Below the pieces are notes generated by a model that searched no databases, was not told where the DNA came from, and was given only the letters and a program-made list of their open reading frames with translations. From positions 1 through 64,000 of the forward strand of contig CAMZAM010000002.1 in NCBI GenBank assembly GCA_947304185.1: DNA of 64,000 bases. Reading direction: 5' to 3'. Positions 35,523 through 44,655 of the stretch are shown in pieces (position 1 is the first letter of the stretch; the number at the start of each line of letters is the position of its first letter). Source of the DNA: an uncultured Bacteroidales bacterium (GTDB taxonomy: Bacteria > Bacteroidota > Bacteroidia > Bacteroidales > F082). Made by a program: the position numbers and the translations under genes.

Positions 35523-36443
35523 CATTTTTATCTTTACAAAAACAGGATAGTGGTCGGAAGGATTGCGTCGCGTTGTGTTGCTAAACCAGATTTCCTGAGG
35601 AGCGTCAGAGGCTTTTTCAGAGGCGGCTGACGTCTCGTTTTCAGTCCAGTAGCTGTTGGTGAGAACGCCGTAAGCCTCAACTGCGATTGCCGGCGACACG
35701 AAGACGTGGTCGATGCGGCTGGTGGTAAAATATTCCGTCTTAAACGCGTTGAAGGTACCGTTTTCAGCGAACCGGATGCGGGCAGCGTCGTAGGAATCCT
35801 CCAGCAACCCTGAATTTATGAAAATGGTATATATTTCGTTGGTTTGGTCGACGTTAAAGTCGCCGGTGAGGATTACCGAAGCGTCTTTAGCTATCTCTTG
35901 GATGCGAGCCACCACCAGTTTCGCTGCCTCACGACGAGCCACGATGCCTACGTGGTCCATGTGAAGGTTAAAGAAATAGAACGTGGTGCGGTCTTTTTTC
36001 TTCTTGGCGTTGACTTGGAACTTGCCCCAGGTGCAGATTCGGATGCAGGCAGCGTCCCAGCCGAGACCAGGTTTTTCAGGCGTCTCGCTGAGCCAGAAAT
36101 TGCCACTGTCGAGGAGTGTGAGCTGGTCTTTTTTATAAAAGATAGCTTCGTGTTCTCCTCCCCTTTCGCCGTCGTCGCGACCTATGCCGATGTAGTCGTA
36201 GCCGTCGAGGCCTCTCTTCAAATCCTGAAGCTGACCATAAAGCACTTCCTGCGTGCCGAAAATCAACGGATTCATGAAGTTGACCTGGTCGCAGATCACC
36301 TGACAGCGCTTTGTCCAGACGTTACCGTTGAGGCTGTCGTTACGATTCTTATAACGGATATTATATGAGCCGACAAGCATCTCCTGAGCGCTAATTCCAA
36401 GCGCCAAAACGCTGAAGATGGCAATAAATAAAAGCTTTTTCAT
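35520..36443 (-). CDS. Exported endonuclease/exonuclease/phosphatase (EEP) family protein
   Basis: A 307-residue exported hydrolase. The signal peptide ends ALGISAQ. The EEP fold is shown by GSYNIRYKN (Asn), FGTQEVLYGQL (metal-binding Glu), NLHMDHVGIVARREAA, LTGDFNVDQTNE (Asp/Asn) and a C-terminal SDHYPVFVKI (catalytic Asp-His). Substrates in this superfamily range from DNA to phospholipids and sugar phosphates, so only the phosphodiesterase/phosphatase chemistry can be stated. It follows the peroxiredoxin gene by 2 nt, implying one transcript. Confidence 0.88.
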   Translation of the reverse strand: MKKLLFIAIFSVLALGISAQEMLVGSYNIRYKNRNDSLNGNVWTKRCQVICDQVNFMNPLIFGTQEVLYGQLQDLKRGLDGYDYIGIGRDDGERGGEHEAIFYKKDQLTLLDSGNFWLSETPEKPGLGWDAACIRICTWGKFQVNAKKKKDRTTFYFFNLHMDHVGIVARREAAKLVVARIQEIAKDASVILTGDFNVDQTNEIYTIFINSGLLEDSYDAARIRFAENGTFNAFKTEYFTTSRIDHVFVSPAIAVEAYGVLTNSYWTENETSAASEKASDAPQEIWFSNTTRRNPSDHYPVFVKIKM

Positions 36444-36445
36444 GA

Positions 36446-36889
36446 TTACAAAATCTGTGAGCTATGATTTTTAGTGTCGACTTTGCCGATGGCATCAATG
36501 ATGACACCTTTTTCATCTATGACGTAAGTTGTTCTAAGGGTTCCTTCGGTCACTTTACCATACATTTTCTTCTCGCCCCAAGCCTCGTAGGCTTTGAGTA
36601 TGGTGAGGTCGGTGTCGGCAATAAGATGGAACGGCAGATCATATTTTGCGATGAACTTCTGGTGTGAGGCGGCGCTGTCGCGGCTCACTCCTAACACATT
36701 GTAACCCAATGCAATGAAGCGGTTATAATTGTCGCGGAGGTCGCAGGCTTCTGCGGTGCAACCCGGGGTGCTATCCTTTGGATAGAAATACAAAACAAGC
36801 TTCTTTCCAGCGAAATCGCTCAGCTTCACGACGTTTCCGTTTTCATCGATGCCCTCAAAATAAGGGGCTTTTTGACCTGGTTGTAACAT
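36446..36889 (-). CDS. bcp: Thioredoxin-dependent thiol peroxidase (BCP/PrxQ peroxiredoxin)
   Basis: A 147-residue peroxiredoxin that reduces hydroperoxides. The catalytic motif is YPKDSTPGCTAEACDLRD, with the peroxidatic Cys at PGCT and the resolving Cys five residues later, the atypical 2-Cys PrxQ arrangement. GVSRDSAASHQKF, GTLRTTYVIDEKG and the C-terminal sequence are also typical. I use the ATG at 36889 (MLQPGQKAP); the longer form begins at a TTG. It is first of a two-gene unit with the EEP gene. Confidence 0.94.
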   Translation of the reverse strand: MLQPGQKAPYFEGIDENGNVVKLSDFAGKKLVLYFYPKDSTPGCTAEACDLRDNYNRFIALGYNVLGVSRDSAASHQKFIAKYDLPFHLIADTDLTILKAYEAWGEKKMYGKVTEGTLRTTYVIDEKGVIIDAIGKVDTKNHSSQIL

Positions 36890-36928
36890 ATCTGACAATT
36901 TTTATTATTTGCAAAAATACATATTAAT

Positions 36929-37537
36929 TTAAAATCTTTCAAAAATCTCTTTTATTTCAGTTTCATTATCAATCATTTGGCGCAATTTCTCCAATCTAGC
37001 GGCATTTGGTGATTCCGGGAACCAAAGCTTCAAGTATCCGTTGCGGCCGTATTTCCCATGAAGGTGCTGCATCATGCGGTCGTATTGCTGTTCTTTTGAG
37101 AGCTCAGGATAGTGATCGAGGCCATATTGAATAGTACGCTTTACTATGGTCTCGGAGTCGATGAAGCGGTCGGCTTCAGCAACGATGCGGCCGTAGATGG
37201 TGCGAGGCTCGTGTTTCGCTGAGGCGCGATGGTCTTCAGCGGCATTGGCCATGGTCTGAATCTGCTCCTCTGTGAACCACTTCCGAAGGTTCTCATCGGC
37301 TTTTATAATCTGCGCCGACACCTCATGATGCCGTTCCCTGCCCTCGCAAAGACCTGTATCGTGATATGCTGCGATGACATAAACCATATCAGGATTAACG
37401 TCGAGATGCTCTGCAATCTCCAGGCTTTGCTTGATAACCATATTGACATGGTCACGCTGATGTGCCGCGTCGAAGTTGTCGTAACGAGGAATGACTTCCT
37501 TTTCAATATACGATACTATGTCAGGATTAATTTTCAT
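36929..37537 (-). CDS. HD-domain hydrolase
   Basis: A 202-residue protein with an HD-superfamily metal-dependent phosphohydrolase domain: DAAHQRDHVNMVIKQ (first His), VIAAYHDTGL (HD dyad) and ERHHEVSAQII, with a distal acidic residue in AEADRFID. There is no signal peptide or membrane segment. The natural substrate, probably a nucleotide or small phosphate ester, is unknown. I use the ATG about 50 nt inside the annotated frame, because the upstream start is a TTG lying in the divergent promoter region. It is divergent from the SDR gene. Confidence 0.8.
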   Translation of the reverse strand: MKINPDIVSYIEKEVIPRYDNFDAAHQRDHVNMVIKQSLEIAEHLDVNPDMVYVIAAYHDTGLCEGRERHHEVSAQIIKADENLRKWFTEEQIQTMANAAEDHRASAKHEPRTIYGRIVAEADRFIDSETIVKRTIQYGLDHYPELSKEQQYDRMMQHLHGKYGRNGYLKLWFPESPNAARLEKLRQMIDNETEIKEIFERF

Positions 37538-37541
37538 ATGA

Positions 37542-37598
37542 CAAAAGTACAAAAAATCACAAATTAAAAGTTCATTTTTCAAAAAATCCGTATTTTTG
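37542..37598. promoter_or_regulatory. Divergent promoters for the HD and SDR genes
   Basis: CAAAAGTA (minus-strand TACTTTTG, about 37542-37549) faces the HD gene and TATTTTTG at 37591-37598 faces the SDR gene. Both leave extremely short leaders (about 5 and 8 nt between box and ATG), so one or both transcripts may be nearly leaderless. Confidence 0.5.
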
Positions 37599-37605
37599 TA
37601 CCATT

Positions 37606-38442
37606 ATGAAAAACATCAAAAAAGTAATCCTCATCACTGGAGGAAGTTCGGGAATCGGGTACGACTCGGCGATAGCGCTGGCGAAGCAAGGTCATAAGGT
37701 TTATGCTGCGGCGAGACGTGTTGAAATGATGGAGCCGCTCAAGGAATACGGCATTGTGCCGCTCAGCCTCGACGTGACTGACGACAACTCTATGCAAGGA
37801 TGCGTAAAATCAGTACTCGACGCTGAAGGCAGGATCGACGTGCTTGTTAACAACGCCGGCTACGGCTACTTCGGCGCCATCGAAAACGTGACGATGAAAG
37901 AAGCCCGTAAACAGTTGGAAGTCAACGTGTTTGGAATGGCAAGAATGTGCCAATTAGTACTCCCAACGATGCGCGAACAGCATTCTGGACGAATCATCAA
38001 CATAGCATCAATAGCGGGAAGAGCCACAGTGTATTTCGGAGGCTGGTACAACGTCTCAAAATACGCTGTCGAGACCTTCAGCGATGCACTTCGCATGGAG
38101 ACGAAGCCATTCGGCATTCAAGTCGTGCTGATCGAGCCGAGTGCCATCAAGACAAACTGGGGCATCATAGCCGCCGACAACCTCGAGGCATCGTCACGCG
38201 GCACGGTTTACGAAGAACGAGCCATCAACGAGGCAAACAACATGCACAAGGCATATCGCTCAAACCTCTTCTCTAAGCCGGCAGTGGTGACACGCGCCAT
38301 CTGCAAAGCAGTGAATTGCCGCCGTCCTCGCACACGATATTGCATCGGAAGAGGCGGAAAGATGATAGTATTCTTGCATAGCATCCTTCCGACAAGATGG
38401 TGGGACAGAATTAACAGGATAATGACAAAAAAAGTTCTTTAA
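37606..38442 (+). CDS. Short-chain dehydrogenase/reductase
   Basis: A 278-residue classical SDR. Features are the Rossmann glycine motif TGGSSGIG near residue 12, cofactor-selecting AAARRVE, NNAGYG and the catalytic Ser-Tyr-Lys set IASIAG...WYNVSKYA. The Arg after the second strand suggests NADP(H). The C-terminal extension is basic and hydrophobic (MIVFLHSILPTRWW). The substrate is unknown. It is a single gene followed by the repeat phrase ACAGGATTAACAAG and element E copy 3. Confidence 0.9.
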   Translation: MKNIKKVILITGGSSGIGYDSAIALAKQGHKVYAAARRVEMMEPLKEYGIVPLSLDVTDDNSMQGCVKSVLDAEGRIDVLVNNAGYGYFGAIENVTMKEARKQLEVNVFGMARMCQLVLPTMREQHSGRIINIASIAGRATVYFGGWYNVSKYAVETFSDALRMETKPFGIQVVLIEPSAIKTNWGIIAADNLEASSRGTVYEERAINEANNMHKAYRSNLFSKPAVVTRAICKAVNCRRPRTRYCIGRGGKMIVFLHSILPTRWWDRINRIMTKKVL

Positions 38443-38469
38443 ATCTATACAGGATTAACAAGATTACAC

Positions 38470-38540
38470 TCTTTAATCATCGATTTTGAAGGCCTTCAGC
38501 TTTTGTATAAAGGTGGCAACCGAAAAATGATGATTAAAGA
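38470..38540 (+). repeat. Structured element E, copy 3
   Basis: Outer stem TCTTTAATCATC (38470-38481) pairs with GATGATTAAAGA (38529-38540). The core has GAAGGCCTTCAGCTTT, hairpin CTTT..AAAG, GGTGGCAACCG and an A-run, matching copies 1 and 2. Relative to copies 1 and 2 the outer stem has AATCAT for AGTCGT, with matching changes on the other arm, so pairing rather than sequence is conserved. It lies between the SDR and M13 genes. Confidence 0.75.
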
Positions 38541-38561
38541 CAAACATATTTTTAATTTTTG

Positions 38562-38569
38562 TAATTTTG
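38562..38569 (+). promoter_or_regulatory. -7 box of the M13 peptidase gene
   Basis: TAATTTTG in the context TTTTTGTAATTTTGCACCGC, the same arrangement as the promoters at 14729, 18369 and 57124. The ATG follows about 39 nt later. Confidence 0.6.
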
Positions 38570-38607
38570 CACCGCGAAAAGAAATAATTAAATAATAACA
38601 TTTTCAA

Positions 38608-40665
38608 ATGAAAAAATTCCTTTTAACTATTGCGACTATGGCTATTATCGCTACTGGATGTCAGCATCAGGACGCTAAGACATCAGGCATCGACACCAAC
38701 AACTTCGACACCACTGCACGTCTGCAGGACGATTTCTATCAGTATGCATGCGGCGGCTGGATGAAAAACAACCCACTTGACGCTGAACACTCACGTTACG
38801 GCGCTTTCGACGCTCTCGGCGAGAAGGCTCAGAAGAACCTACGCGACATCATCGACAACGTCAGTCAGGGCGAGAATCCTGAGGGTTCGATAGCTGAGAA
38901 GATAGCCATGTTTTACAACATCGGCATGGACAGCATCCGCCTGCAGGAACAGGGCGCAGCACCTATCATGCCTTATCTCGAGAAAATCAACAGCATGCAA
39001 ACCAAAGCCGACGTGTGGACAGCCTTGCTTGAGATGCATCGTCGCGGCGGATTCGCTCTCTTCGCCACATTCGGCGAGGCTGACACTGAAGACGCCAACA
39101 TGTGCATCGCTTGGACCTACCAGAGCGGACTCGGTCTTGGCGACCGCGACTACTACCTCACCGATGAAGGTAACAACGTCAACATCCGTAAGGGATATGT
39201 CGATTACATGACCAAATGTTTCGGCATGACAGGCTTCGACAGAATGACAGGCATCAAACCTGACGAGCTCGCCAAGATGGTGATGAGCTTCGAGACACGT
39301 CTCGCCAAGGCACAGAACACTCGTCTTGAAAACCGCGACCCACAGGCCACTTTCAACCGCTTCACCGTGGAAGAGGCATCGGAAATGACACCAAACATCG
39401 ACTGGGAAGGCTATTTCGCAGCAATGGGCATCTTAGATGGCATGAAGAGCTTCAACATCGCTCAGCCTAAATATATCAAAGAGGTGAACGCTGTGCTCGG
39501 TGACACTGACGTCAACACCTTCAAGGCTTATTTTGCATGGAACACCATCAACGGAGCCACCAGCTACCTCAGCGATGACTACGTGGAGGCCAGCTTCGAC
39601 TTCTACGGCAGGCTCCTCAGCGGCCGCGAAGAGAACCGTCCACGCTGGAAACGCGTCACATCTACCGTCGACGGCGCCATGGGCGAGGCTCTCGGGCAGC
39701 TCTACGTTGAGAAATACTTCCCAGCAGAGGCTAAGGCTCGTATGGAGACACTGGTGCAGAACCTCATCACAGCTCTCGGACAGCGTATCGACATGGCTGA
39801 ATGGATGACAGAAGCCACCAAAGCCAACGCACACGAGAAGCTCGCAACAATATTAGTGAAGATCGGCTATCCTGACAAATGGCGCGACTACAGCGGTCTG
39901 GAAATAAAATACGACAGCTACTTCGCCAACGTGATGCGCAGCAACAAGTTCGACATGGATTATATGTTCAGCAAGATCAACAAGCCTGTCGACCGCGACG
40001 AATGGGGCATGACACCTCAGACCGTTAATGCATATTACAACCCGACCACCAACGAGATCTGCTTCCCGGCAGCTATCCTCCAGCCTCCGTTCTTCAACAT
40101 GGAAGCCGACGAGGCAGCTAACTACGGCGCTATCGGTGTGGTGATCGGCCACGAGCTGACGCACGGCTACGACGACCAGGGCCGTCAGTACGACAAAGAC
40201 GGTAACCTCAACGACTGGTGGACTGAAGAAGACGCCACCAACTTCGACAACAACAAACGGGTTCTCATCGAGGCGTTCAACAATTGCATCGCTGTCGACG
40301 ATCCTGAGTTGGGTCTCATCCACGGCAACGGTGAGCTTACATTAGGTGAGAACATCGCTGACAACGGCGGCTTGCACGTGAGTTACCTCGCAATGCACAA
40401 CGCCATGGCTAAGGGTCAGGTCAACAAGGCGATGATGGATGGATTCACTCCTGAGCAGCGTTTCTTCCTCGCCTATGCAGCTGTTTGGGCAAGTAACATC
40501 CGCCCGAAAGCAGCTTTGCAGCTTACTCAGATGGACGTGCACTCACTCGGACGCAACCGCGTGAACGTGGCACTGCCACAGGTGACAGAGTTCATCGAAG
40601 CCTTCGACATCCAAGAAGGTGACGGAATGTGGCTGGAGCCTGAAAAGAGAGTGGTTTTGTGGTAA
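38608..40665 (+). CDS. M13 family metallopeptidase (neprilysin/PepO-like), lipoprotein
   Basis: A 685-residue zinc endopeptidase. The lipoprotein signal ends IIATGC (Cys about 18). The N-terminal M13 domain starts DDFYQYACGGWMKNN. The catalytic domain has the zinc motif VIGHELTHGYDDQGRQYD and the third ligand Glu in GENIADNGGL. The C-terminal part includes RVNVALPQVTEFIEAFD and ends EPEKRVVLW in place of the usual CRVW. Probably periplasmic or surface peptide degradation. It is monocistronic, with its own promoter and a strong terminator. Confidence 0.94.
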   Translation: MKKFLLTIATMAIIATGCQHQDAKTSGIDTNNFDTTARLQDDFYQYACGGWMKNNPLDAEHSRYGAFDALGEKAQKNLRDIIDNVSQGENPEGSIAEKIAMFYNIGMDSIRLQEQGAAPIMPYLEKINSMQTKADVWTALLEMHRRGGFALFATFGEADTEDANMCIAWTYQSGLGLGDRDYYLTDEGNNVNIRKGYVDYMTKCFGMTGFDRMTGIKPDELAKMVMSFETRLAKAQNTRLENRDPQATFNRFTVEEASEMTPNIDWEGYFAAMGILDGMKSFNIAQPKYIKEVNAVLGDTDVNTFKAYFAWNTINGATSYLSDDYVEASFDFYGRLLSGREENRPRWKRVTSTVDGAMGEALGQLYVEKYFPAEAKARMETLVQNLITALGQRIDMAEWMTEATKANAHEKLATILVKIGYPDKWRDYSGLEIKYDSYFANVMRSNKFDMDYMFSKINKPVDRDEWGMTPQTVNAYYNPTTNEICFPAAILQPPFFNMEADEAANYGAIGVVIGHELTHGYDDQGRQYDKDGNLNDWWTEEDATNFDNNKRVLIEAFNNCIAVDDPELGLIHGNGELTLGENIADNGGLHVSYLAMHNAMAKGQVNKAMMDGFTPEQRFFLAYAAVWASNIRPKAALQLTQMDVHSLGRNRVNVALPQVTEFIEAFDIQEGDGMWLEPEKRVVLW

Positions 40666-40674
40666 GTGATTAAA

Positions 40675-40712
40675 TAAAAAAGTCCCGAACGGTGTTCGGG
40701 ACTTTTTTTTAT
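40675..40712. terminator. Bidirectional intrinsic terminator
   Basis: AGTCCCGAAC (40681-40690), loop GGT, GTTCGGGACT (40694-40703), with an A-run before and a T8 run after. It serves both the M13 gene and the convergent DUF1846 gene. Confidence 0.93.
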
Positions 40713-42169
40713 TTTTTCACCGGGTCGCTGGTTAATCCGATTCCCAGTTTCTTGAAGATTTTTCTATCGACTTCGCTGAGCATCACCGTGGAGTGCACTT
40801 GACAGCCGTTGAGTTTTGGAAGCATGTCGAGTGACTTACGGCAGTTTTCGTCCCACAGCGAGAGCATCGAAAGGGCTACAAGGACCTCGTCGGTATGCAG
40901 ACGCGGGTTGTTGCCTTTGAGGATGTCGACTTTCGTCTTCTGGATAGGTTCGATCATAGCCTGTGGGATGAGTTTCACCTCATGTCCGATGCCAGCGAGA
41001 TGCTTGGTGGCGTTGAGGATGAGAGCGGCGCTGGAGCCAAGCAGCGAGCTGGCATGTGCCGTGATGATGGTGCCGTCTTCAAGCTCGATGGCGGCTGAAT
41101 GTTCATTCTCCTGCTCCTTGCGTTCCTTAGCGGCGATGGTGGTCTTACGGTCAGCCGTGGTGATCTTAGCCTGCTTCATAAGAAGGGCTATCTTATTGAC
41201 CTCACTCTCGCTTCCTTTGCCGGCTGCGAGCTCGCAAAGCGCTGTGTAATAACGTCTTATGATCTCATCTTTCGATGCCTTACAGCAAATCTCATCATCA
41301 CTCAAGCAGTATCCTGCCATGTTGACGCCCATGTCGGTAGGCGACTTATATGGATTTTCGCCGTAAATCGATTCAAAGATAGCGTTGAGCACCGGGAATA
41401 TCTCGATGTCGCGGTTATAGTTGACAGCCGTCTCGCCATAAGCCTCGAGATGGAACGGGTCGATCATGTTCACGTCGTTGAGGTCGGCAGTGGCTGCCTC
41501 GTATGCGATATTTACGGGGTGTTTCAGCGGCAGGTTCCAGATCGGGAACGTCTCGTATTTAGCATATCCAGCTTTGATGCCGCGTTTATTTTCATGATAC
41601 AGTTGGCTGAGGCACACTGCCATCTTGCCGCTGCCAGGTCCCGGGGCGGTGATGACGACGAGCGGACGCACAGTCTCAACGTAATCGTTACGTCCGAAGC
41701 CCTGATCTGAGTCGATGAGTGCCACGTTGTTCGGATAGCCTTCGATGGTATGATGATAATACACCTTGACACCCAGTCGTTCCAGACGACGACGGTAGGC
41801 GTCGGCGCTAGCCTGACCGTTGTAGTGGGTGATGACGACGGAATTCACCATGAAGCCGCGGCCGATGAACTCGTCGCGCAGACGCAACACGTCGACATCA
41901 TAGGTGATGCCAAGGTCGCCACGTACCTTGTTCTTCTCGATATCCACCGCACTGATGACGATGACGATCTCCGCCACGTCGGCGAGCTGCATGAGCATCT
42001 TCAGCTTGATGTCAGGCTGAAAACCTGGCAAAACACGACTTGCATGGAAGTCGTCGAACAGCTTCCCGCCAAATTCCAAATAAAGTTTATCACCGAATTT
42101 TGCGATACGGTCTTTGATGTGTTCCGACTGTATCTTAAGGTATTTTTCGCTATCGAACCCGTATTTCAT
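40709..42169 (-). CDS. DUF1846 domain-containing protein
   Basis: A 486-residue protein matching the DUF1846 family, whose members are about 500 residues and cytosolic. Characteristic segments are MKYGFDSEKYLKIQSEHIK, LYLEFGGKLFDDFHASRVLP, VIVISAVDIEKNKVRGDLGI, ITAPGPGSGKMAVCLSQLYH (a P-loop-like glycine stretch) and KHPVNIAYEAATADL. The C-terminal half has IITAHASSLLGSSAALILNA. The biochemical function is not established as far as I know; the GPGSGK loop suggests phosphate or nucleotide binding. Confidence 0.88.
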   Translation of the reverse strand: MKYGFDSEKYLKIQSEHIKDRIAKFGDKLYLEFGGKLFDDFHASRVLPGFQPDIKLKMLMQLADVAEIVIVISAVDIEKNKVRGDLGITYDVDVLRLRDEFIGRGFMVNSVVITHYNGQASADAYRRRLERLGVKVYYHHTIEGYPNNVALIDSDQGFGRNDYVETVRPLVVITAPGPGSGKMAVCLSQLYHENKRGIKAGYAKYETFPIWNLPLKHPVNIAYEAATADLNDVNMIDPFHLEAYGETAVNYNRDIEIFPVLNAIFESIYGENPYKSPTDMGVNMAGYCLSDDEICCKASKDEIIRRYYTALCELAAGKGSESEVNKIALLMKQAKITTADRKTTIAAKERKEQENEHSAAIELEDGTIITAHASSLLGSSAALILNATKHLAGIGHEVKLIPQAMIEPIQKTKVDILKGNNPRLHTDEVLVALSMLSLWDENCRKSLDMLPKLNGCQVHSTVMLSEVDRKIFKKLGIGLTSDPVKK

Positions 42170-42244
42170 GTGGCTAATTTGTTTTCAATACGGGATGCAA
42201 AGATAGGAAAATTTTTCGAATCGCCAAAGGATTTTTGAAAAATT

Positions 42245-43825
42245 TTACCACCTTCCGCTGTAGCCTCCGCCACCGCTGCGACCGCCGCCAAATGAGCCTC
42301 CCGATGAGTGTGATGAGCCGCCGTAAGAATGCGACGAGCCGCCGGAATAGCCGCCGGTGCTCGACGGACGTTCACGTTTCGGGGTCTTGACCTGTTTCTT
42401 GAACTCGTTGCCGCAGAACTGACATACGTATGTCTTTTCATCGAGACCTGTCTTGTCGTAAGTAGCCTTTTCGATGACTTTAGTGTCGGTGAGCTTCACA
42501 GTGTGAGCGCCACATTTCTCGCAATCGGAGTATTTACTGAAGTTCTTGCCTTTATTGGCAATCACGAAGACATGACCGTTGGGGCAACGTGCCGAAACGT
42601 AGTTACGCACCTCGAGATTCTCCTCGCAAGCCATCATCTCGGTGGGCTGCATCTCCTCGTCGCGTTCCATGTCGCTGCCGCATTCCGGACAACGCATCTC
42701 AGGACACTTGGCGATGATTTCGTTAAATTTTTTCTTATAAAAATAACCAAGCCAAGGTGCCAGGAAGTTGAAAAACTTTGTCCTGCGGTAGTTTTTAGCT
42801 TTCTCGTAAATCTTTTTCGGGAAAAGTGAATTCTTCGCCACCACGTCGGCCGTCTTCATAACCTCACGGTTCTGCTTGAAGCACACGTACGACAGATAGC
42901 AGAATATGGTAATCACACCGATGTAGTTTCTTACCACGATGTCCTCCTCGCCTTCCATAAGAGCGAAAAGCACCACATACACCACAAAATACCATACAAG
43001 AGCCGATAATCCGAAGACGGCCGCGCGGGCACATCCTCTTCCGACCCATGCCGAGCCGCTCCAGGTGTTCGACGGGTCGTAGATAAAACTCAAGCCATCT
43101 TTTTCTACACGGGTGTATTGGTCTTCAATTTTACCCTCACCTCTCTTCTGACGTTTTTTTTCATCGTTAGACCTGGTGATGAAATAAAAGAACGAAATCA
43201 TCGGAATCAGGAAGAAAAGCAGCATAAACCAGAAGTAGAAGTCGCTTATCACCTCTTTGTCGCGCTCTTCAAGAGCCGTCTTGTAGACCTCCTCATCGGG
43301 CAATACGGTGACAATCTCGCCAGGTACGGTACCACCGAAAACTTCAACAATATCAAGCACTCCGGCATACATCCCGCCTTCGTAGTCGCCATTTTTGAAA
43401 TAAGGCTTTATGGTATGTTGGAAAATATCGAAGCATTTCACGTCGGTGAGCACCGGCTCTATGCCGTAGCCTGTCTCAAACTCAAAGGCATGCTGGTCTT
43501 CGACGAAAAGTAGCATCAACCCATTGTCCTTGCCTTTCTCACCAACGCCCCATTTATTAAGCAAACGGCTGGCAAAATCTTTCGGTTCATCATAGCCGAT
43601 GCTGTTGAGGCAAACCAGAAACACATCGACGGTGTCGCGAATTGCACACAGAGCCGTGTTTATCTTCATCTCGGCCTCATCTGAGAGATATCCGTCAGGG
43701 TCGCTAACATGGATGTAGTTGCTCTGTAAACGGGTGTTCGGCACCTGCTCCAAAGTCCAGGAATTCTGGGCATTCAGCGAGAAAAATGCAATAGATAATA
43801 ATAAGGTGATGATAAATCTTTTCAT
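42245..43825 (-). CDS. TPM-domain membrane protein with zinc ribbons
   Basis: A 526-residue exported protein. The signal peptide ends FFSLNAQ. A TPM (YgcG-like) domain spans about 35-170 (VSDPDGYLSDEAEMKIN, KWGVGEKGKDNGLMLLF, FETGYGIEPVLTD). Three hydrophobic segments lie at about 205-225, 275-295 and 305-320. Zinc-ribbon-like Cys pairs follow (CPEMRCPECGSDM, CEKCGAH, CQFCGNEF). The last ~40 residues are Gly/Ser-rich (GGYSGGSSHSYGG...GGGGYSGRW), a usual TPM-family tail. The role is unknown; relatives are implicated in membrane protein turnover. It precedes EFR1 head-to-tail (11 nt), so both may share a transcript. Confidence 0.83.
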   Translation of the reverse strand: MKRFIITLLLSIAFFSLNAQNSWTLEQVPNTRLQSNYIHVSDPDGYLSDEAEMKINTALCAIRDTVDVFLVCLNSIGYDEPKDFASRLLNKWGVGEKGKDNGLMLLFVEDQHAFEFETGYGIEPVLTDVKCFDIFQHTIKPYFKNGDYEGGMYAGVLDIVEVFGGTVPGEIVTVLPDEEVYKTALEERDKEVISDFYFWFMLLFFLIPMISFFYFITRSNDEKKRQKRGEGKIEDQYTRVEKDGLSFIYDPSNTWSGSAWVGRGCARAAVFGLSALVWYFVVYVVLFALMEGEEDIVVRNYIGVITIFCYLSYVCFKQNREVMKTADVVAKNSLFPKKIYEKAKNYRRTKFFNFLAPWLGYFYKKKFNEIIAKCPEMRCPECGSDMERDEEMQPTEMMACEENLEVRNYVSARCPNGHVFVIANKGKNFSKYSDCEKCGAHTVKLTDTKVIEKATYDKTGLDEKTYVCQFCGNEFKKQVKTPKRERPSSTGGYSGGSSHSYGGSSHSSGGSFGGGRSGGGGYSGRW

Positions 43826-43836
43826 ATCTTTAAACT

Positions 43837-44592
43837 TTATCCTTTGAAGAAATACTGTCCCTTCCCTTTGGTCTTATTTCCATATTGGATGGCGTGCTTC
43901 GGGCAGTGATGATAGCACGCGTCGCAGGTGTTGCAGTTGCCGTGCCATTTCGGACGGCCGTCTTCGAGTGTGATGTTCTGCAATGGACACACTATCGCGC
44001 ACATCCCGCATGAGATGCAGTCGTCGGTGCTGAAGAACGGCTCGTCTGACGCCCATTTCCAGAAGTTCTTGCCGATAACGTTGCTCTTGAAACGAGGCAA
44101 AGCACCTTTAATCATATCTGAATACTCAGCATGGTTTTTTATGAGATCAATCACCTTCGGTAACTTTTCCTGTGATTTCGCTATCTTTTCATCGGCTATT
44201 TCCGGCTTATCTACGCTCATCCCCATCATATTAACATAGGTGTTAGGCATCTTAAAACAATAAGATCCTTTTAACTCTAATCCTTTGGTTTCCAGCGCTT
44301 TACGGAAGATTTTTTCAGTCTCACCAACGTTATCGCCGCATGTCACCGCCGTCCATACATACGATGGTTTACCATTGATAATCAATCGGTTAACAAACTC
44401 ATCGACTAGATGTGGCGGTCGCCACGAATAAATTGGATACACGAAGCCCAACATTTCGTTTTCGGCAAGGGTATACTCAAATTTACCTTCACGCTGGGCT
44501 TCTGGGATGAAAACCAACGTCTCATCAAGCTCCTCAGCAATGCTTTTCGCGATAAACTTGCTGTTTCCGCAACCGGAATAGTAGAAAATCAT
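43837..44592 (-). CDS. EFR1 family ferredoxin-flavodoxin protein
   Basis: A 251-residue fusion of a flavodoxin-like N-terminal domain (MIFYYSGCGNSKFIAKSI FMN-loop, YPIYSWRPPHLVDEF) with a C-terminal 2[4Fe-4S] ferredoxin domain. The two clusters are CISCGMCAIVCP and CNTCDACYHHCP (about 195-240). It probably shuttles electrons in the cytosol; its partner is unknown. The start is the ATG at 44592, since upstream in-frame codons begin with TTG and run into the promoter. It is divergent from the CapA-like gene. Confidence 0.92.
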   Translation of the reverse strand: MIFYYSGCGNSKFIAKSIAEELDETLVFIPEAQREGKFEYTLAENEMLGFVYPIYSWRPPHLVDEFVNRLIINGKPSYVWTAVTCGDNVGETEKIFRKALETKGLELKGSYCFKMPNTYVNMMGMSVDKPEIADEKIAKSQEKLPKVIDLIKNHAEYSDMIKGALPRFKSNVIGKNFWKWASDEPFFSTDDCISCGMCAIVCPLQNITLEDGRPKWHGNCNTCDACYHHCPKHAIQYGNKTKGKGQYFFKG

Positions 44593-44610
44593 AGTCGAAA
44601 TATCTTTTTG

Positions 44611-44638
44611 CAAAGATAGTAAATAATTTGTATCTTTG
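44611..44638. promoter_or_regulatory. Divergent promoters for EFR1 and the CapA-like gene
   Basis: CAAAGATA at 44611-44618 (minus-strand TATCTTTG) and TATCTTTG at 44631-44638 on the plus strand form a symmetrical pair of identical -7 boxes only 12 bp apart. The two polymerases cannot bind at once. Confidence 0.65.
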
Positions 44639-44655
44639 CAGAAATAAATTTTAAC

